Shown here in pieces: positions 15,220-23,078 of a stretch of DNA of 28,945 nucleotides. The number at the start of each line of letters is the position of its first letter. Position 1 is the stretch's first letter. The notes below the pieces were generated by a model. It searched no databases. It saw only the letters and a list, made by a program, of their open reading frames with translations, and was not told the DNA's origin. The position numbers and the translations under genes were made by a program. This DNA comes from JBDNIO01 sp041688215 (GTDB lineage Bacteria > Pseudomonadota > Gammaproteobacteria > Nevskiales > Salinisphaeraceae): positions 1 to 28,945 of the forward strand of contig JBDNIO010000173.1 in NCBI GenBank assembly GCA_041688215.1. The letters are read 5' to 3'.

Positions 15220-17769
15220 TTAAGAAACTTCCTCGTCGTCATCCTCATCGGCCACGATACGGTCCAAACCAACCAGTTTTTGGTTATCCGCAAGCTTGAT
15301 GATGCGCACGCCCTGGGTATTACGCCCGACGATGCTAATGCCGTCAGCCTGGGTGCGGATCAGGGTGCCGGTGTTGGAGATGAGCATGACCTCGTCATCC
15401 TCGGCTACTTGCGTGGCGCCGACCACCGCGCCGGTTTTCTTGCTTTGCTTCAACGACAACACGCCTTGGCCACCGCGGCCACGTAGCGGGTAATCGTCTA
15501 CTGGCGTGCGCTTACCGTAACCATTTTCTGTGACAGTCAGAATATGGCCGTCGCGCACAACGATCAGGCCAATTACAGATTGCTTGTCCTTGAGGCGAAT
15601 GCCGCGCACACCGGCCGCGCCGCGGCCCATGGAGCGCACGTCTTCCTCGGCAAAACGGATCACTTTACCTGCGTCCGAGAAAATCATAATGCTGGAATCG
15701 CCCACGGTTAAATCGACCCCGATCAGGCGATCACCGTCGCGAATATCAATCGCAATAATGCCGTTCGAGCGCGGACGTGAGTAATCAACCAGCGGCGTCT
15801 TCTTGACGCGGCCCAGTTTGGTGGAGAAAAACACATTCTCGCCAGTATCGAATTCCTTGATCGGCAAGACCTGGCTGATGCGTTCGTCGGCTTCCAGCGG
15901 CAGCAGGTTCACAATGGGCCGGCCGCGCGATCCGCGACTGCCGCTTGGCAATTCGTAGACCTTCAGCCAGTAAACCTTACCGAAATTGGAGAAACACAGC
16001 AGCGTATCGTGGGTGTGGGTAACCCATAGTTTGTCGATGAAGTCGGCGTCCTTGGTCTTGGTCGACGACTTGCCGCGTCCACCGCGCCGCTGCGCCTGGT
16101 AAACATCCAGCGCCTGGGATTTCACATAACCTTCGTGCGTAAGCGTAACCACCACGTCTTCCGGCGTGATCAGGTCTTCGGTGGTCAGGTCCAGCTTGTC
16201 GTTGATGATTTCCGTGCGGCGCTCGTCGCCGTATTCATCACGAATCGCCACCAGCTCTTCACGAATCACTTCAAACAAACGCGCCTTGTTGGACAAAATC
16301 TCCATGAATTCAGAGATCTTGACCAGCAGACTCTCGAATTCCTCGATGATCTTGTCCTGCTCCAGGCCGGTCAGCCGATGCAGGCGCAAATCCAGAATCG
16401 CCTGGGCCTGGGTTTCGGTGAGCTTGTAGCCCTTGTCTCCCAGGCCAAATTCCTTCGCCACATCCAGCGGCCGGGAGGCATCCGCGCCCGCACGACCAAG
16501 CATTCCAGTCACCTGCCCGGGCGCCCACAGCTTGTCCAGCAAGCCTTGCTTGGCTTCAGCCGGACTGCCGGATGCCTTGATCAAGGCGATGATTTCGTCG
16601 ATATTCGCCAGCGCAACGGCCAGGCCTTCCAAGACATGCGCCCGCGCCCGGGCTTTCGCCAGTTCAAACTGTGTACGCCGGGTAATAACTTCGCGACGAT
16701 GGCGCAGGAAGGCCACGATAATGTCGCGCAAGCTCATGGTCTTGGGCTGGCCGTTGTCCAGCGCCACCATGTTGATGCCAAACGAGGTCTGCATCTGCGT
16801 TTGGCGGTAGAGATTGTTCAGCACCACCTCGGCGGTTTCGCCGCGGCGCAGCTCGTAAACCATGCGCATGCCGTCCTTGTCGGACTCGTCGCGCATGGCG
16901 GTAATGCCTTCGATCTTTTTCTCTTTGACCAGTTCGGCGGTTTTTTCCAGCAAGCGCGCCTTGTTCACCTGATACGGCAGTTCGGTGACGATAATGGCCT
17001 GCTTGTCGCTACCGTCAATATCCTCGAAATGGGTGCGCGCGCGCATGATGACGCTGCCGCGGCCGGTTTCGTAGGCATTGCGCATGTCCTGCGTGCCGTT
17101 GATGAACGCGGCGGTCGGGAAATCCGGCGCCGGAATATGCTGCATCAGGCCTTCAATGGTGATGTCAGGATCGTCCACCATCGCGATGCAGGCGTTCACG
17201 ACTTCGGTCAGGTTGTGCGGCGGAATGTTCGTGGCCATGCCCACAGCGATACCGGTGCCACCGTTAATCAGCAGATTCGGCAGACGCGTCGGCATGACCG
17301 ATGGCTCGGTCTCCGACTCGTCATAGTTGGGGACGAAATCGACCGTGTCCTTGTCGATATCGGCCAACAATTCGTGCGCGAGCTTGGACATGCGCACTTC
17401 GGTGTAACGCATCGCAGCGGGCGAATCGCCGTCTACCGAGCCGAAGTTGCCCTGGCCATCGACCAGCACGTAGCGCATCGAAAACGGCTGCGCCATGCGC
17501 ACAATGGTGTCGTAAACGGCAGTGTCGCCGTGCGGGTGGTATTTGCCGATCACGTCGCCAACAACACGCGCGGATTTCTTGTACGACTTGTTGTAGTCGT
17601 TGCCCAGCTCGCGCATGGCGTGCAGAACACGCCGGTGCACGGGCTTGAGCCCGTCTCTTACATCAGGCAAAGCCCGTCCAACAATTACGCTCATGGCGTA
17701 ATCCAGATAGGATTGCCGCATCTCGTCTTCGAGATTTACGGACAGTATTTCTTTCGCGACTTCAGCCAT
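15220..17769 (-). CDS. gyrA: DNA gyrase subunit A
   Basis: An 849-residue type IIA topoisomerase subunit that cuts and rejoins DNA to add negative supercoils. The catalytic tyrosine is Y122 in AAMRYTEVRMSKLA. The quinolone-resistance region reads HPHGDTAVYD with Thr83 and Asp87. The C-terminal wrapping domain carries the GyrA box QRRGGRGK, which distinguishes it from ParC, and the protein ends in an acidic tail (DEDDDEEVS). The start MAEVAKEIL at 17769 matches family N-termini; an upstream in-frame extension has no homology. No clear Shine-Dalgarno is present, and the 5' leader holds a terminator-like hairpin. It heads the long minus-strand operon. Confidence 0.98.
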   Translation of the reverse strand: MAEVAKEILSVNLEDEMRQSYLDYAMSVIVGRALPDVRDGLKPVHRRVLHAMRELGNDYNKSYKKSARVVGDVIGKYHPHGDTAVYDTIVRMAQPFSMRYVLVDGQGNFGSVDGDSPAAMRYTEVRMSKLAHELLADIDKDTVDFVPNYDESETEPSVMPTRLPNLLINGGTGIAVGMATNIPPHNLTEVVNACIAMVDDPDITIEGLMQHIPAPDFPTAAFINGTQDMRNAYETGRGSVIMRARTHFEDIDGSDKQAIIVTELPYQVNKARLLEKTAELVKEKKIEGITAMRDESDKDGMRMVYELRRGETAEVVLNNLYRQTQMQTSFGINMVALDNGQPKTMSLRDIIVAFLRHRREVITRRTQFELAKARARAHVLEGLAVALANIDEIIALIKASGSPAEAKQGLLDKLWAPGQVTGMLGRAGADASRPLDVAKEFGLGDKGYKLTETQAQAILDLRLHRLTGLEQDKIIEEFESLLVKISEFMEILSNKARLFEVIREELVAIRDEYGDERRTEIINDKLDLTTEDLITPEDVVVTLTHEGYVKSQALDVYQAQRRGGRGKSSTKTKDADFIDKLWVTHTHDTLLCFSNFGKVYWLKVYELPSGSRGSRGRPIVNLLPLEADERISQVLPIKEFDTGENVFFSTKLGRVKKTPLVDYSRPRSNGIIAIDIRDGDRLIGVDLTVGDSSIMIFSDAGKVIRFAEEDVRSMGRGAAGVRGIRLKDKQSVIGLIVVRDGHILTVTENGYGKRTPVDDYPLRGRGGQGVLSLKQSKKTGAVVGATQVAEDDEVMLISNTGTLIRTQADGISIVGRNTQGVRIIKLADNQKLVGLDRIVADEDDDEEVS

Positions 17770-17852
17770 ATTTTTTATACGCTTTTGCCCAATGGCACGG
17801 CCTTGGCCAGGATAGCCAATACACAGCCAACACAAAGGCCACTTCGGGACGG

Positions 17853-17876
17853 AAAAAGGCGCGTACTGAACGCGCC
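17853..17876 (-). terminator. Terminator-like hairpin in the gyrA leader
   Basis: On the minus strand GGCGCGT-TCAGT-ACGCGCC (7-base perfect stem) is followed directly by TTTTT. It lies about 85-105 bases upstream of the gyrA ATG and points toward gyrA. The gene on the far side (mtaD) runs the other way, so there is no upstream minus-strand gene for it to terminate; it may attenuate gyrA transcription, or lie upstream of the real gyrA promoter. Confidence 0.5.
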
Positions 17877-17889
17877 CGGCTAAGCGACA

Positions 17890-17898
17890 AGTTTAACA
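17890..17898 (-). promoter_or_regulatory. Candidate extended -10 promoter for gyrA, upstream of hairpin
   Basis: On the minus strand TGT-TAAACT resembles an extended -10 (4 of 6 hexamer bases plus TG). It would place the hairpin at 17853-17876 inside the transcript. A competing candidate lies downstream of the hairpin: TATCCT at 17809-17814 with TTTGTG 16 bases before it. Neither is strong. Confidence 0.25.
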
Positions 17899-17937
17899 TA
17901 AATCCCGCGGCGTGGCGGCCCCCGGAAACACCGGCTT

Positions 17938-17946
17938 TGCTATAGT
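17938..17946 (+). promoter_or_regulatory. Putative extended -10 promoter for mtaD
   Basis: TGC-TATAGT matches an extended -10 with 5 of 6 hexamer bases. There is no good -35 at 17 bases. The expected transcript start near 17953 gives a leader of about 50 bases before the mtaD ATG. Confidence 0.4.
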
Positions 17947-18004
17947 CTGACGCTACCCAAAGCTCACCCCAAAACTCACTAAGAACGTCGAGATCGCCAT
18001 AGCC

Positions 18005-19354
18005 ATGAGTGCCCGCATGAATGCCCAGATGAATGAAGTCGACACCCTGATTTTGCCGCGCTGGATAATCCCGGTGGAAACACCCGGCGAAGTGCTGGAA
18101 AACCACGCACTGGCCATTGACGACGGCCGCATCGCCGCGATTTTGTCTGCCTGTGAAGCCAAGGCCCGGTTTAGCGCCCGCGAAATAGTGGATTTGCCGG
18201 ATCACGCGCTCATCCCCGGTTTGATCAACGCCCACACCCACGCCGCCATGAGCCTCATGCGTGGCCTGGCCGACGATCTGCCGCTGATGGAATGGCTGGA
18301 AGGCCACATTTGGCCAGCGGAAGGCCAGTATATGTCCAGCGAATTCGCCACGCACGGGGTAGAGCTGGCGATGGCCGAGATGCTGCGCGGCGGCACCACC
18401 TGCTTCAACGACATGTATTTTTTCCCGGATGTGACCGCGCAAGCAGCTGCCAAGGCCGGCATGCGCGCCAGCGTCGGCATGATTCTGATCGACTTCCCCA
18501 CCGTATGGGCACAAAACCCGCACGAATACATCGAAAAAGGCCTGACGGTGCGCGATAAATATCGCGACCACCCGCTTATCTCCACGCTATTCGCCCCGCA
18601 TGCGCCCTACACCGTCTCCGACGAACCGCTGAAAAAGATCCGCGTGCTGGCGGATGAAATGGACCTGCGCATCCACATGCACGTGCATGAAACCGCATTT
18701 GAGGTTGCCGAGGCCGAGAAAACCAGCGGCAAACGCCCCCTGGCTCGCCTGAAAGAACTCGGCCTGCTTACGCCCAGTCTGCTGGCCGTGCACATGACGC
18801 AGCTGACGGACGCCGAAATTGAGGACTGCGCGCAAGCCGGCATTAATGTACTGCACTGCCCTGAGTCCAACCTGAAACTCGCCAGCGGCCTGTGTCCGGT
18901 ACAAAAACTGCTGGACGCCGGCATTAACATAGCGCTGGGTACCGACGGCGCCGCCAGCAATAACGACAGCGACATGCTCGGCGAAATGCGCACGGCCGCA
19001 CTCATCGGCAAGCTGGCCGCGAATGACGCCGCCGCCCTGCCCGCCGCCGCCGTTCTGCGAATGGCCACACTAAACGGTGCCAGAGCACTGGGCCTGGAAG
19101 AACAAACCGGCTCGCTGGTGGCCGGCAAATGGGCGGATTTATGCGCGATAGATTTAAGCGCGCCGGAAACCCAGCCGGTGTACGACCCGATCTCGCAGAT
19201 TGTTTACTCGGCCGGGCGCGAGCAGGTCAGTGACGTGTGGGTGGCGGGAAAGCGTTTGTTGCGTGAACGCAAGCTGACGAGACTGGATCTGGAGGCGATT
19301 CTCGACAACGCTCATCTATGGCGTAGCCGCCTGAGCGAGGCAGGCCAACTGTAG
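18005..19354 (+). CDS. mtaD: MTA/SAH deaminase-like TRZ/ATZ family amidohydrolase
   Basis: A 449-residue metal-dependent amidohydrolase of the TRZ/ATZ family, likely 5'-methylthioadenosine/S-adenosylhomocysteine deaminase. Metal ligands are visible: H77 and H79 in NAHTHAAMSL, the HMHVHE block, and the Asp of LGTDGAASNND; HCPESNLKLASG is also typical. The start is uncertain: Met1, Met6 and Met9 are all in frame and none has a strong Shine-Dalgarno; I kept the first. It diverges from gyrA, a linkage I recall from Pseudomonas (mtaD-mtnA-gyrA), but mtnA is absent here. Deamination of guanine-like or other substrates is possible for this superfamily. Confidence 0.85.
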   Translation: MSARMNAQMNEVDTLILPRWIIPVETPGEVLENHALAIDDGRIAAILSACEAKARFSAREIVDLPDHALIPGLINAHTHAAMSLMRGLADDLPLMEWLEGHIWPAEGQYMSSEFATHGVELAMAEMLRGGTTCFNDMYFFPDVTAQAAAKAGMRASVGMILIDFPTVWAQNPHEYIEKGLTVRDKYRDHPLISTLFAPHAPYTVSDEPLKKIRVLADEMDLRIHMHVHETAFEVAEAEKTSGKRPLARLKELGLLTPSLLAVHMTQLTDAEIEDCAQAGINVLHCPESNLKLASGLCPVQKLLDAGINIALGTDGAASNNDSDMLGEMRTAALIGKLAANDAAALPAAAVLRMATLNGARALGLEEQTGSLVAGKWADLCAIDLSAPETQPVYDPISQIVYSAGREQVSDVWVAGKRLLRERKLTRLDLEAILDNAHLWRSRLSEAGQL

Positions 19355-19397
19355 GGCAAGCGTGTCGCGGTTCGCTACGCTCAGCTCGCTGCGCTCG

Positions 19398-19416
19398 GGC
19401 AAGTCACAGACTTGCC
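19398..19416. terminator. Hairpin between convergent mtaD and aroC
   Basis: GGCAAGT-CACAG-ACTTGCC, 7-base perfect arms, followed on the plus strand by ATACAATTT. It could weakly terminate mtaD. The rest of the 69-base gap holds a CGCTACGCTCAGCTCGCTGCG-type sequence resembling the spacer of the REP-like element at 3.2 kb. Confidence 0.45.
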
Positions 19417-19423
19417 ATACAAT

Positions 19424-20524
19424 TTAGTCGCGCTCACCTGGAATCGGCGCCAGCGGCGGTTTCACATCCGCATTCTGCCCGCGATGGCGCAACCAGTGAT
19501 CCATTAAAACAATGGCCATCATGGCCTCGGCGATGGGTGTAGCACGCACACCAACGCAGGGGTCGTGGCGTCCGGTGGTGCGCATTTCGGTGGCCTGACC
19601 TTGGGTATCCACCGTACGCCCGGGGATTATGATGCTGGACGTCGGCTTTAATGCAATGCTCGCGGTAACGGTCTGACCGGAGCTGATTCCGCCCTGAATA
19701 CCGCCGGAATGGTTGGCCAGAAATCCGTCAGGCGCGAGCTCATCGCGATGCTCGGAGCCACGCTGGGTCACGCAGGCGAAACCATCGCCTATTTCCACGC
19801 CCTTGACCGCGTTAATGCTCATCAACGCAGCGGCCAGATCCGCATCAAGACGCTCGAATACCGGCTCGCCCAGGCCCGGCGGCACGCCTTGCGCCTGCAC
19901 ATTAATGCGGGCGCCGATGGAGTCGCCGTCCTTGCGCAGCTGGTTTATGTAGGCTTCGAGTTCGGGCACTTTGTCCGGGTCCGGGCAGAAAAACGGGTTG
20001 GTATTGACCGCATCCCAGTCCTTGCATTCGAGGCTGATTTCGCCCATCTGCGCCAGATAGCCACGGATGGTTATTCCTAATCGCTCGCGAAGATATTTCC
20101 GGGCAACGACCCCTGCCGCCACCCGCACCGCGGTTTCGCGCGCCGACGAGCGCCCGCCGCCACGATGGTCGCGGATGCCGTATTTTTGCGTATACGTATA
20201 GTCGGCGTGGTTGGGCCGGAATACGTCCTTGATCTTGCCATAATCGCGCGAACGCTGGTCTTCGTTTTCGATCAGAATGGCGATTGGGGTACCGGTGGTT
20301 TTGCCCTCGAAAATGCCGGATAAAAACCGCGCGCTGTCGGATTCGCGGCGCTGAGTTACAAAGCGCGACTGACCGGGTTTGCGCCGGTCCAGGTCGATCT
20401 GCAGTTCCGCCTCGCTGATCTCCAGCCCCGGCGGGCAGCCGTCGATTACGCAGCCGATGGCCGGGCCGTGGCTTTCGCCAAAGCTGGTTACGGTGAAGGC
20501 CCTGCCCCAGGTATTACCGGCCAT
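19424..20524 (-). CDS. aroC: Chorismate synthase
   Basis: A 366-residue enzyme (361 in E. coli) that converts EPSP to chorismate with reduced FMN. Signatures visible are the N-terminal GNTWGRAFTVTSFGESHG, the RGGGRSSARETAVRVAAG block and the C-terminal RHDPCVGVRATPIAEAMM. Its product feeds pheA in the minus-strand operon about 7 kb away. The ATG lies inside the end of prmB (11-base overlap), a prmB-aroC arrangement common in gammaproteobacteria. Confidence 0.98.
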   Translation of the reverse strand: MAGNTWGRAFTVTSFGESHGPAIGCVIDGCPPGLEISEAELQIDLDRRKPGQSRFVTQRRESDSARFLSGIFEGKTTGTPIAILIENEDQRSRDYGKIKDVFRPNHADYTYTQKYGIRDHRGGGRSSARETAVRVAAGVVARKYLRERLGITIRGYLAQMGEISLECKDWDAVNTNPFFCPDPDKVPELEAYINQLRKDGDSIGARINVQAQGVPPGLGEPVFERLDADLAAALMSINAVKGVEIGDGFACVTQRGSEHRDELAPDGFLANHSGGIQGGISSGQTVTASIALKPTSSIIIPGRTVDTQGQATEMRTTGRHDPCVGVRATPIAEAMMAIVLMDHWLRHRGQNADVKPPLAPIPGERD

Positions 20525-21464
20525 GTTCAGCGCTCACTGCGGCTTCTTCTATTTGCATGTCGCGCCAAACGCTCAGGTCCTCGGCCTCCAGAATTCCGAT
20601 GCCTACGCCGCCGTGTTCCATTTCCGCCCAGGTAATGGGCAGGTCAGGCCAGCGCTGTTCCATGAAATAGGCGCTGTAGCCTACTTCCAGAACAAGCAAT
20701 CCATCCGCGGTTAAATAGTCGGGCGCGGCCATGATCAGGTCGGCCACCATATCCAGGCCATCGCCACCGCCGGCGAAAGCCATTTCCGGCTCGTGCTTGT
20801 ATTCTGCTGCCAGTCCGGCTATTTCCTCGCCCCCCACGTAGGGCGGGTTGGTTACGATCAAATCGAATTTGCGCCCATTCAGCCCCGCGAACATGTCGGA
20901 CTTGAGCATTTCCGCGCGCATATCCACTTGGTGGCGTTCAGCGTTTATGCGGGCGATTTCCAGAGCGCCCTCGCTGATATCCGTGCCGACCACTTCAGCA
21001 TCTGGAAATGCCATTGCGCAGGCGATTGCGATGGCGCCGCAGCCGGTACATAAGTCCAAGATCGCATGCGGTTCGCGGCCGCCGATCCAGGGCTGAAATT
21101 CCCGCACAATAATCTCGGCTATAGGCGAACGCGGTACCAGCACGCGTTCGTCTACGGTAAAACGCAAGCCCGCAAACAGGGCCTCGCCGGTGATGTAAGC
21201 CGCCGGGCGGCGTTGCTCTATACGTTGTTCGAACAGGCTAAGCACCTGCATGCGTTCGTCATGCATCAGCCGCGCATCGAGGTAAGCTTCGGGCAGGTCG
21301 TACGGCAGATGCAGGGCAAACATCACCAGTTGCGCTGCCTCATCCAGAGCGTTGTCATTACCGTGGCCAAACGCCAGTTCATGCGCATTGAATTGCGTAG
21401 CACCCCAGCGGATGAGATCGCGCGGTGTTTGCAGCGTTTCGGCAACGTGGATGTTATCGGCCAT
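20514..21464 (-). CDS. prmB: Ribosomal protein L3 N5-glutamine methyltransferase
   Basis: A 316-residue SAM-dependent methyltransferase of the HemK/PrmC group. The SAM-binding motif is DLCTGCGAIAIA (137-148), preceded by ERVLVPRSPIAEII. The catalytic NPPY is at 206-209 and contacts the glutamine amide. Length, the N-terminal helical domain and the position directly before aroC favour PrmB (modifying L3) over PrmC (release factors). It overlaps aroC by 11 bases, suggesting translational coupling. It is divergent from the SCO gene across 80 bases. Confidence 0.93.
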   Translation of the reverse strand: MADNIHVAETLQTPRDLIRWGATQFNAHELAFGHGNDNALDEAAQLVMFALHLPYDLPEAYLDARLMHDERMQVLSLFEQRIEQRRPAAYITGEALFAGLRFTVDERVLVPRSPIAEIIVREFQPWIGGREPHAILDLCTGCGAIAIACAMAFPDAEVVGTDISEGALEIARINAERHQVDMRAEMLKSDMFAGLNGRKFDLIVTNPPYVGGEEIAGLAAEYKHEPEMAFAGGGDGLDMVADLIMAAPDYLTADGLLVLEVGYSAYFMEQRWPDLPITWAEMEHGGVGIGILEAEDLSVWRDMQIEEAAVSAEHGR

Positions 21465-21527
21465 AATTCAAGCGTTTTAGAACAGGAGTTGAATAGCGCC
21501 GGACGTGCCCGGCAAAGCGCAACAGTA

Positions 21528-21536
21528 TGAGATAAT
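21528..21536 (+). promoter_or_regulatory. Putative extended -10 promoter for the SCO gene
   Basis: TGA-GATAAT matches an extended -10 (5 of 6 in the hexamer) and ends only 8 bases before the SCO ATG at 21545. The expected transcript start falls within about two bases of the ATG, so the mRNA may be leaderless. No Shine-Dalgarno is present. Confidence 0.4.
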
Positions 21537-21544
21537 TTTACCGG

Positions 21545-22177
21545 ATGTCTACCGTAACTCTCTCCAGAACCACCCTCCTGGTCGCCCTGTGCATAGTGGT
21601 CGCCGCAGCCGTCGGCATGCTCACGGCACATTTCCTGCTTAACCCGGGCGGCGCGGTACCCGACGATATCACGCTGCTTGAGCCGCCACGTCCACTACCA
21701 GAAATCGCCCTGGTGGACGACACAGCGAAACCCTTCGGGCTGGATAATTTGCGCGGCGGTTGGTCGCTGCTGTTTTTCGGCTTCACCCACTGCCCGGATA
21801 TTTGCCCCAACACGCTGGGCATACTGAATACGGTTCACAGCGCACTGAAACAGGATGGCGACATCCCACCGCTGAAAATAATATTTGTATCGGTAGACCC
21901 GCGCCGGGATACCCCGGCAGCCCTGCATGAATACGTGCGCTATTTTGACAAGGACTTTGTGGGCGTCACCGGCGAGATCGAAGAAATCAAAAAGCTGACC
22001 CAGGCGCTGTATCTGCCCTTTGCCACCACCGACAATCCCGATGGCGGGTACACCGTGGAACACAGCGCCGCGCTGGTGCTGGTCAACCCGAAAGCGCAGG
22101 CCCGGGTTTACTTCACGCCACCACACGAACCGCAGAAACTGGCGCAGCAATTAGCGGCCGTGATCAATTCAGAATGA
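21545..22177 (+). CDS. SCO1/SenC family copper chaperone
   Basis: A 210-residue membrane-anchored thioredoxin-fold protein of the SCO family, which delivers copper to the CuA site of cytochrome c oxidase or acts as a thiol reductant. Residues 8-32 form the N-terminal membrane helix. The copper-binding C83-P-D-I-C87 lies in FFGFTHCPDICPNTLG, and the third ligand is H173 in YTVEHSAALVLV. The core FVSVDPRRDTP is typical. No oxidase genes are in the window, so the partner is unknown. psd starts 10 bases after the stop, so the two are probably cotranscribed. Confidence 0.93.
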   Translation: MSTVTLSRTTLLVALCIVVAAAVGMLTAHFLLNPGGAVPDDITLLEPPRPLPEIALVDDTAKPFGLDNLRGGWSLLFFGFTHCPDICPNTLGILNTVHSALKQDGDIPPLKIIFVSVDPRRDTPAALHEYVRYFDKDFVGVTGEIEEIKKLTQALYLPFATTDNPDGGYTVEHSAALVLVNPKAQARVYFTPPHEPQKLAQQLAAVINSE

Positions 22178-22187
22178 AACTAATCTA

Positions 22188-23078
22188 ATGGAAAGTGATA
22201 ACGCCTCCGCGGTTGATCGTTTGTTCGCCGCTGTGCAAATGCTGTTGCCCACGCACCTGCTTTCACGCGGCATGCACCGTATTGCCCGCATCCGCGTGCG
22301 CTGGTTCAAGCAGACCCTGATCAACTGCTTTGTCCGTCTTTACAAGGTAAACCTGGGTGAGGCGCAGATACAAAATCCGAAACGTTTCGACAGTTTCAAT
22401 GAATTTTTCACCCGCGCCCTGCGCGCCGATACGCGCCCAATGCCCAGCGACGAATCCGCCCTCATATCACCGGTGGACGGCATCCTCGGCCAATTCGGTA
22501 ACATCACTACCGGCAAGCTAGTCCAGGCCAAGGGCCAGGCTTATGACGTAACCGAATTGCTCGGCGGGCGCGAGGATCTGGCGGCCGCATTCATGGGCGG
22601 GCAATTCGCCACGCTGTATCTGGCGCCCTATAACTATCATCGTATCCACATGCCGATGGCGGGCGTGTTGCGCGAAACCAGTTATCTACCGGGCAGGTTA
22701 TTTGGCGTAAATCCCATAAGCGTACGCGCTATTCCAAGGCTGTTTACCCGCAACGAGCGCGTATCCGCGTTATTCGACACCCCGGCCGGCCCCATGGCGC
22801 TGGTACTGGTAGGTGCGTTTTTCGTCGGCAGCATTGCCACCACCTGGGCGGGCGAAATCACACCCCCCCACCGGCGCGGTGCGCGCCACGAATCCTTTCC
22901 GGCAGCAGGCACGTCCTGTTTATCATTTCAGCGCGGTGACGAAATGGGACGCTTTAATTTTGGCTCCACGGTAATACTGCTATGCGGGCCGGACGCGGTG
23001 AACTGGGCGGGCCACCTGGAGACAGGCCAAACACTGCGGCTCGGCCAGGGTCTGGGGACTATTCAACCCGGCAGCTAA
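22188..23078 (+). CDS. psd: Phosphatidylserine decarboxylase proenzyme
   Basis: A 296-residue proenzyme that makes phosphatidylethanolamine at the inner membrane. Self-cleavage at the Gly259-Ser260 bond would give the beta chain and a 37-residue alpha chain with the pyruvoyl group; the site reads FGST, where the common form is LGST. The likely triad partners are D97 (SPVDG) and a His in NYHRIHMP (H151 or H154). Length is near E. coli Psd (322), somewhat shorter at the C-terminus. There is no Shine-Dalgarno; translation may depend on the SCO gene. Its stop codon interlocks with that of epmA (CTAA, 23075-23078). Confidence 0.95.
   Translation: MESDNASAVDRLFAAVQMLLPTHLLSRGMHRIARIRVRWFKQTLINCFVRLYKVNLGEAQIQNPKRFDSFNEFFTRALRADTRPMPSDESALISPVDGILGQFGNITTGKLVQAKGQAYDVTELLGGREDLAAAFMGGQFATLYLAPYNYHRIHMPMAGVLRETSYLPGRLFGVNPISVRAIPRLFTRNERVSALFDTPAGPMALVLVGAFFVGSIATTWAGEITPPHRRGARHESFPAAGTSCLSFQRGDEMGRFNFGSTVILLCGPDAVNWAGHLETGQTLRLGQGLGTIQPGS

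Noticed and set aside
16135..17883. Long plus-strand open frame (582 codons) opposite gyrA
   Set aside because: It is a codon-bias shadow of gyrA; the translation is His/Gln/Arg-rich with no recognisable family and no promoter or ribosome binding site.
17762..18571. 269-codon minus-strand frame opposite mtaD and running to the gyrA start
   Set aside because: It is antisense to a well-supported amidohydrolase and resembles no family. Its presence does not change the gyrA start.
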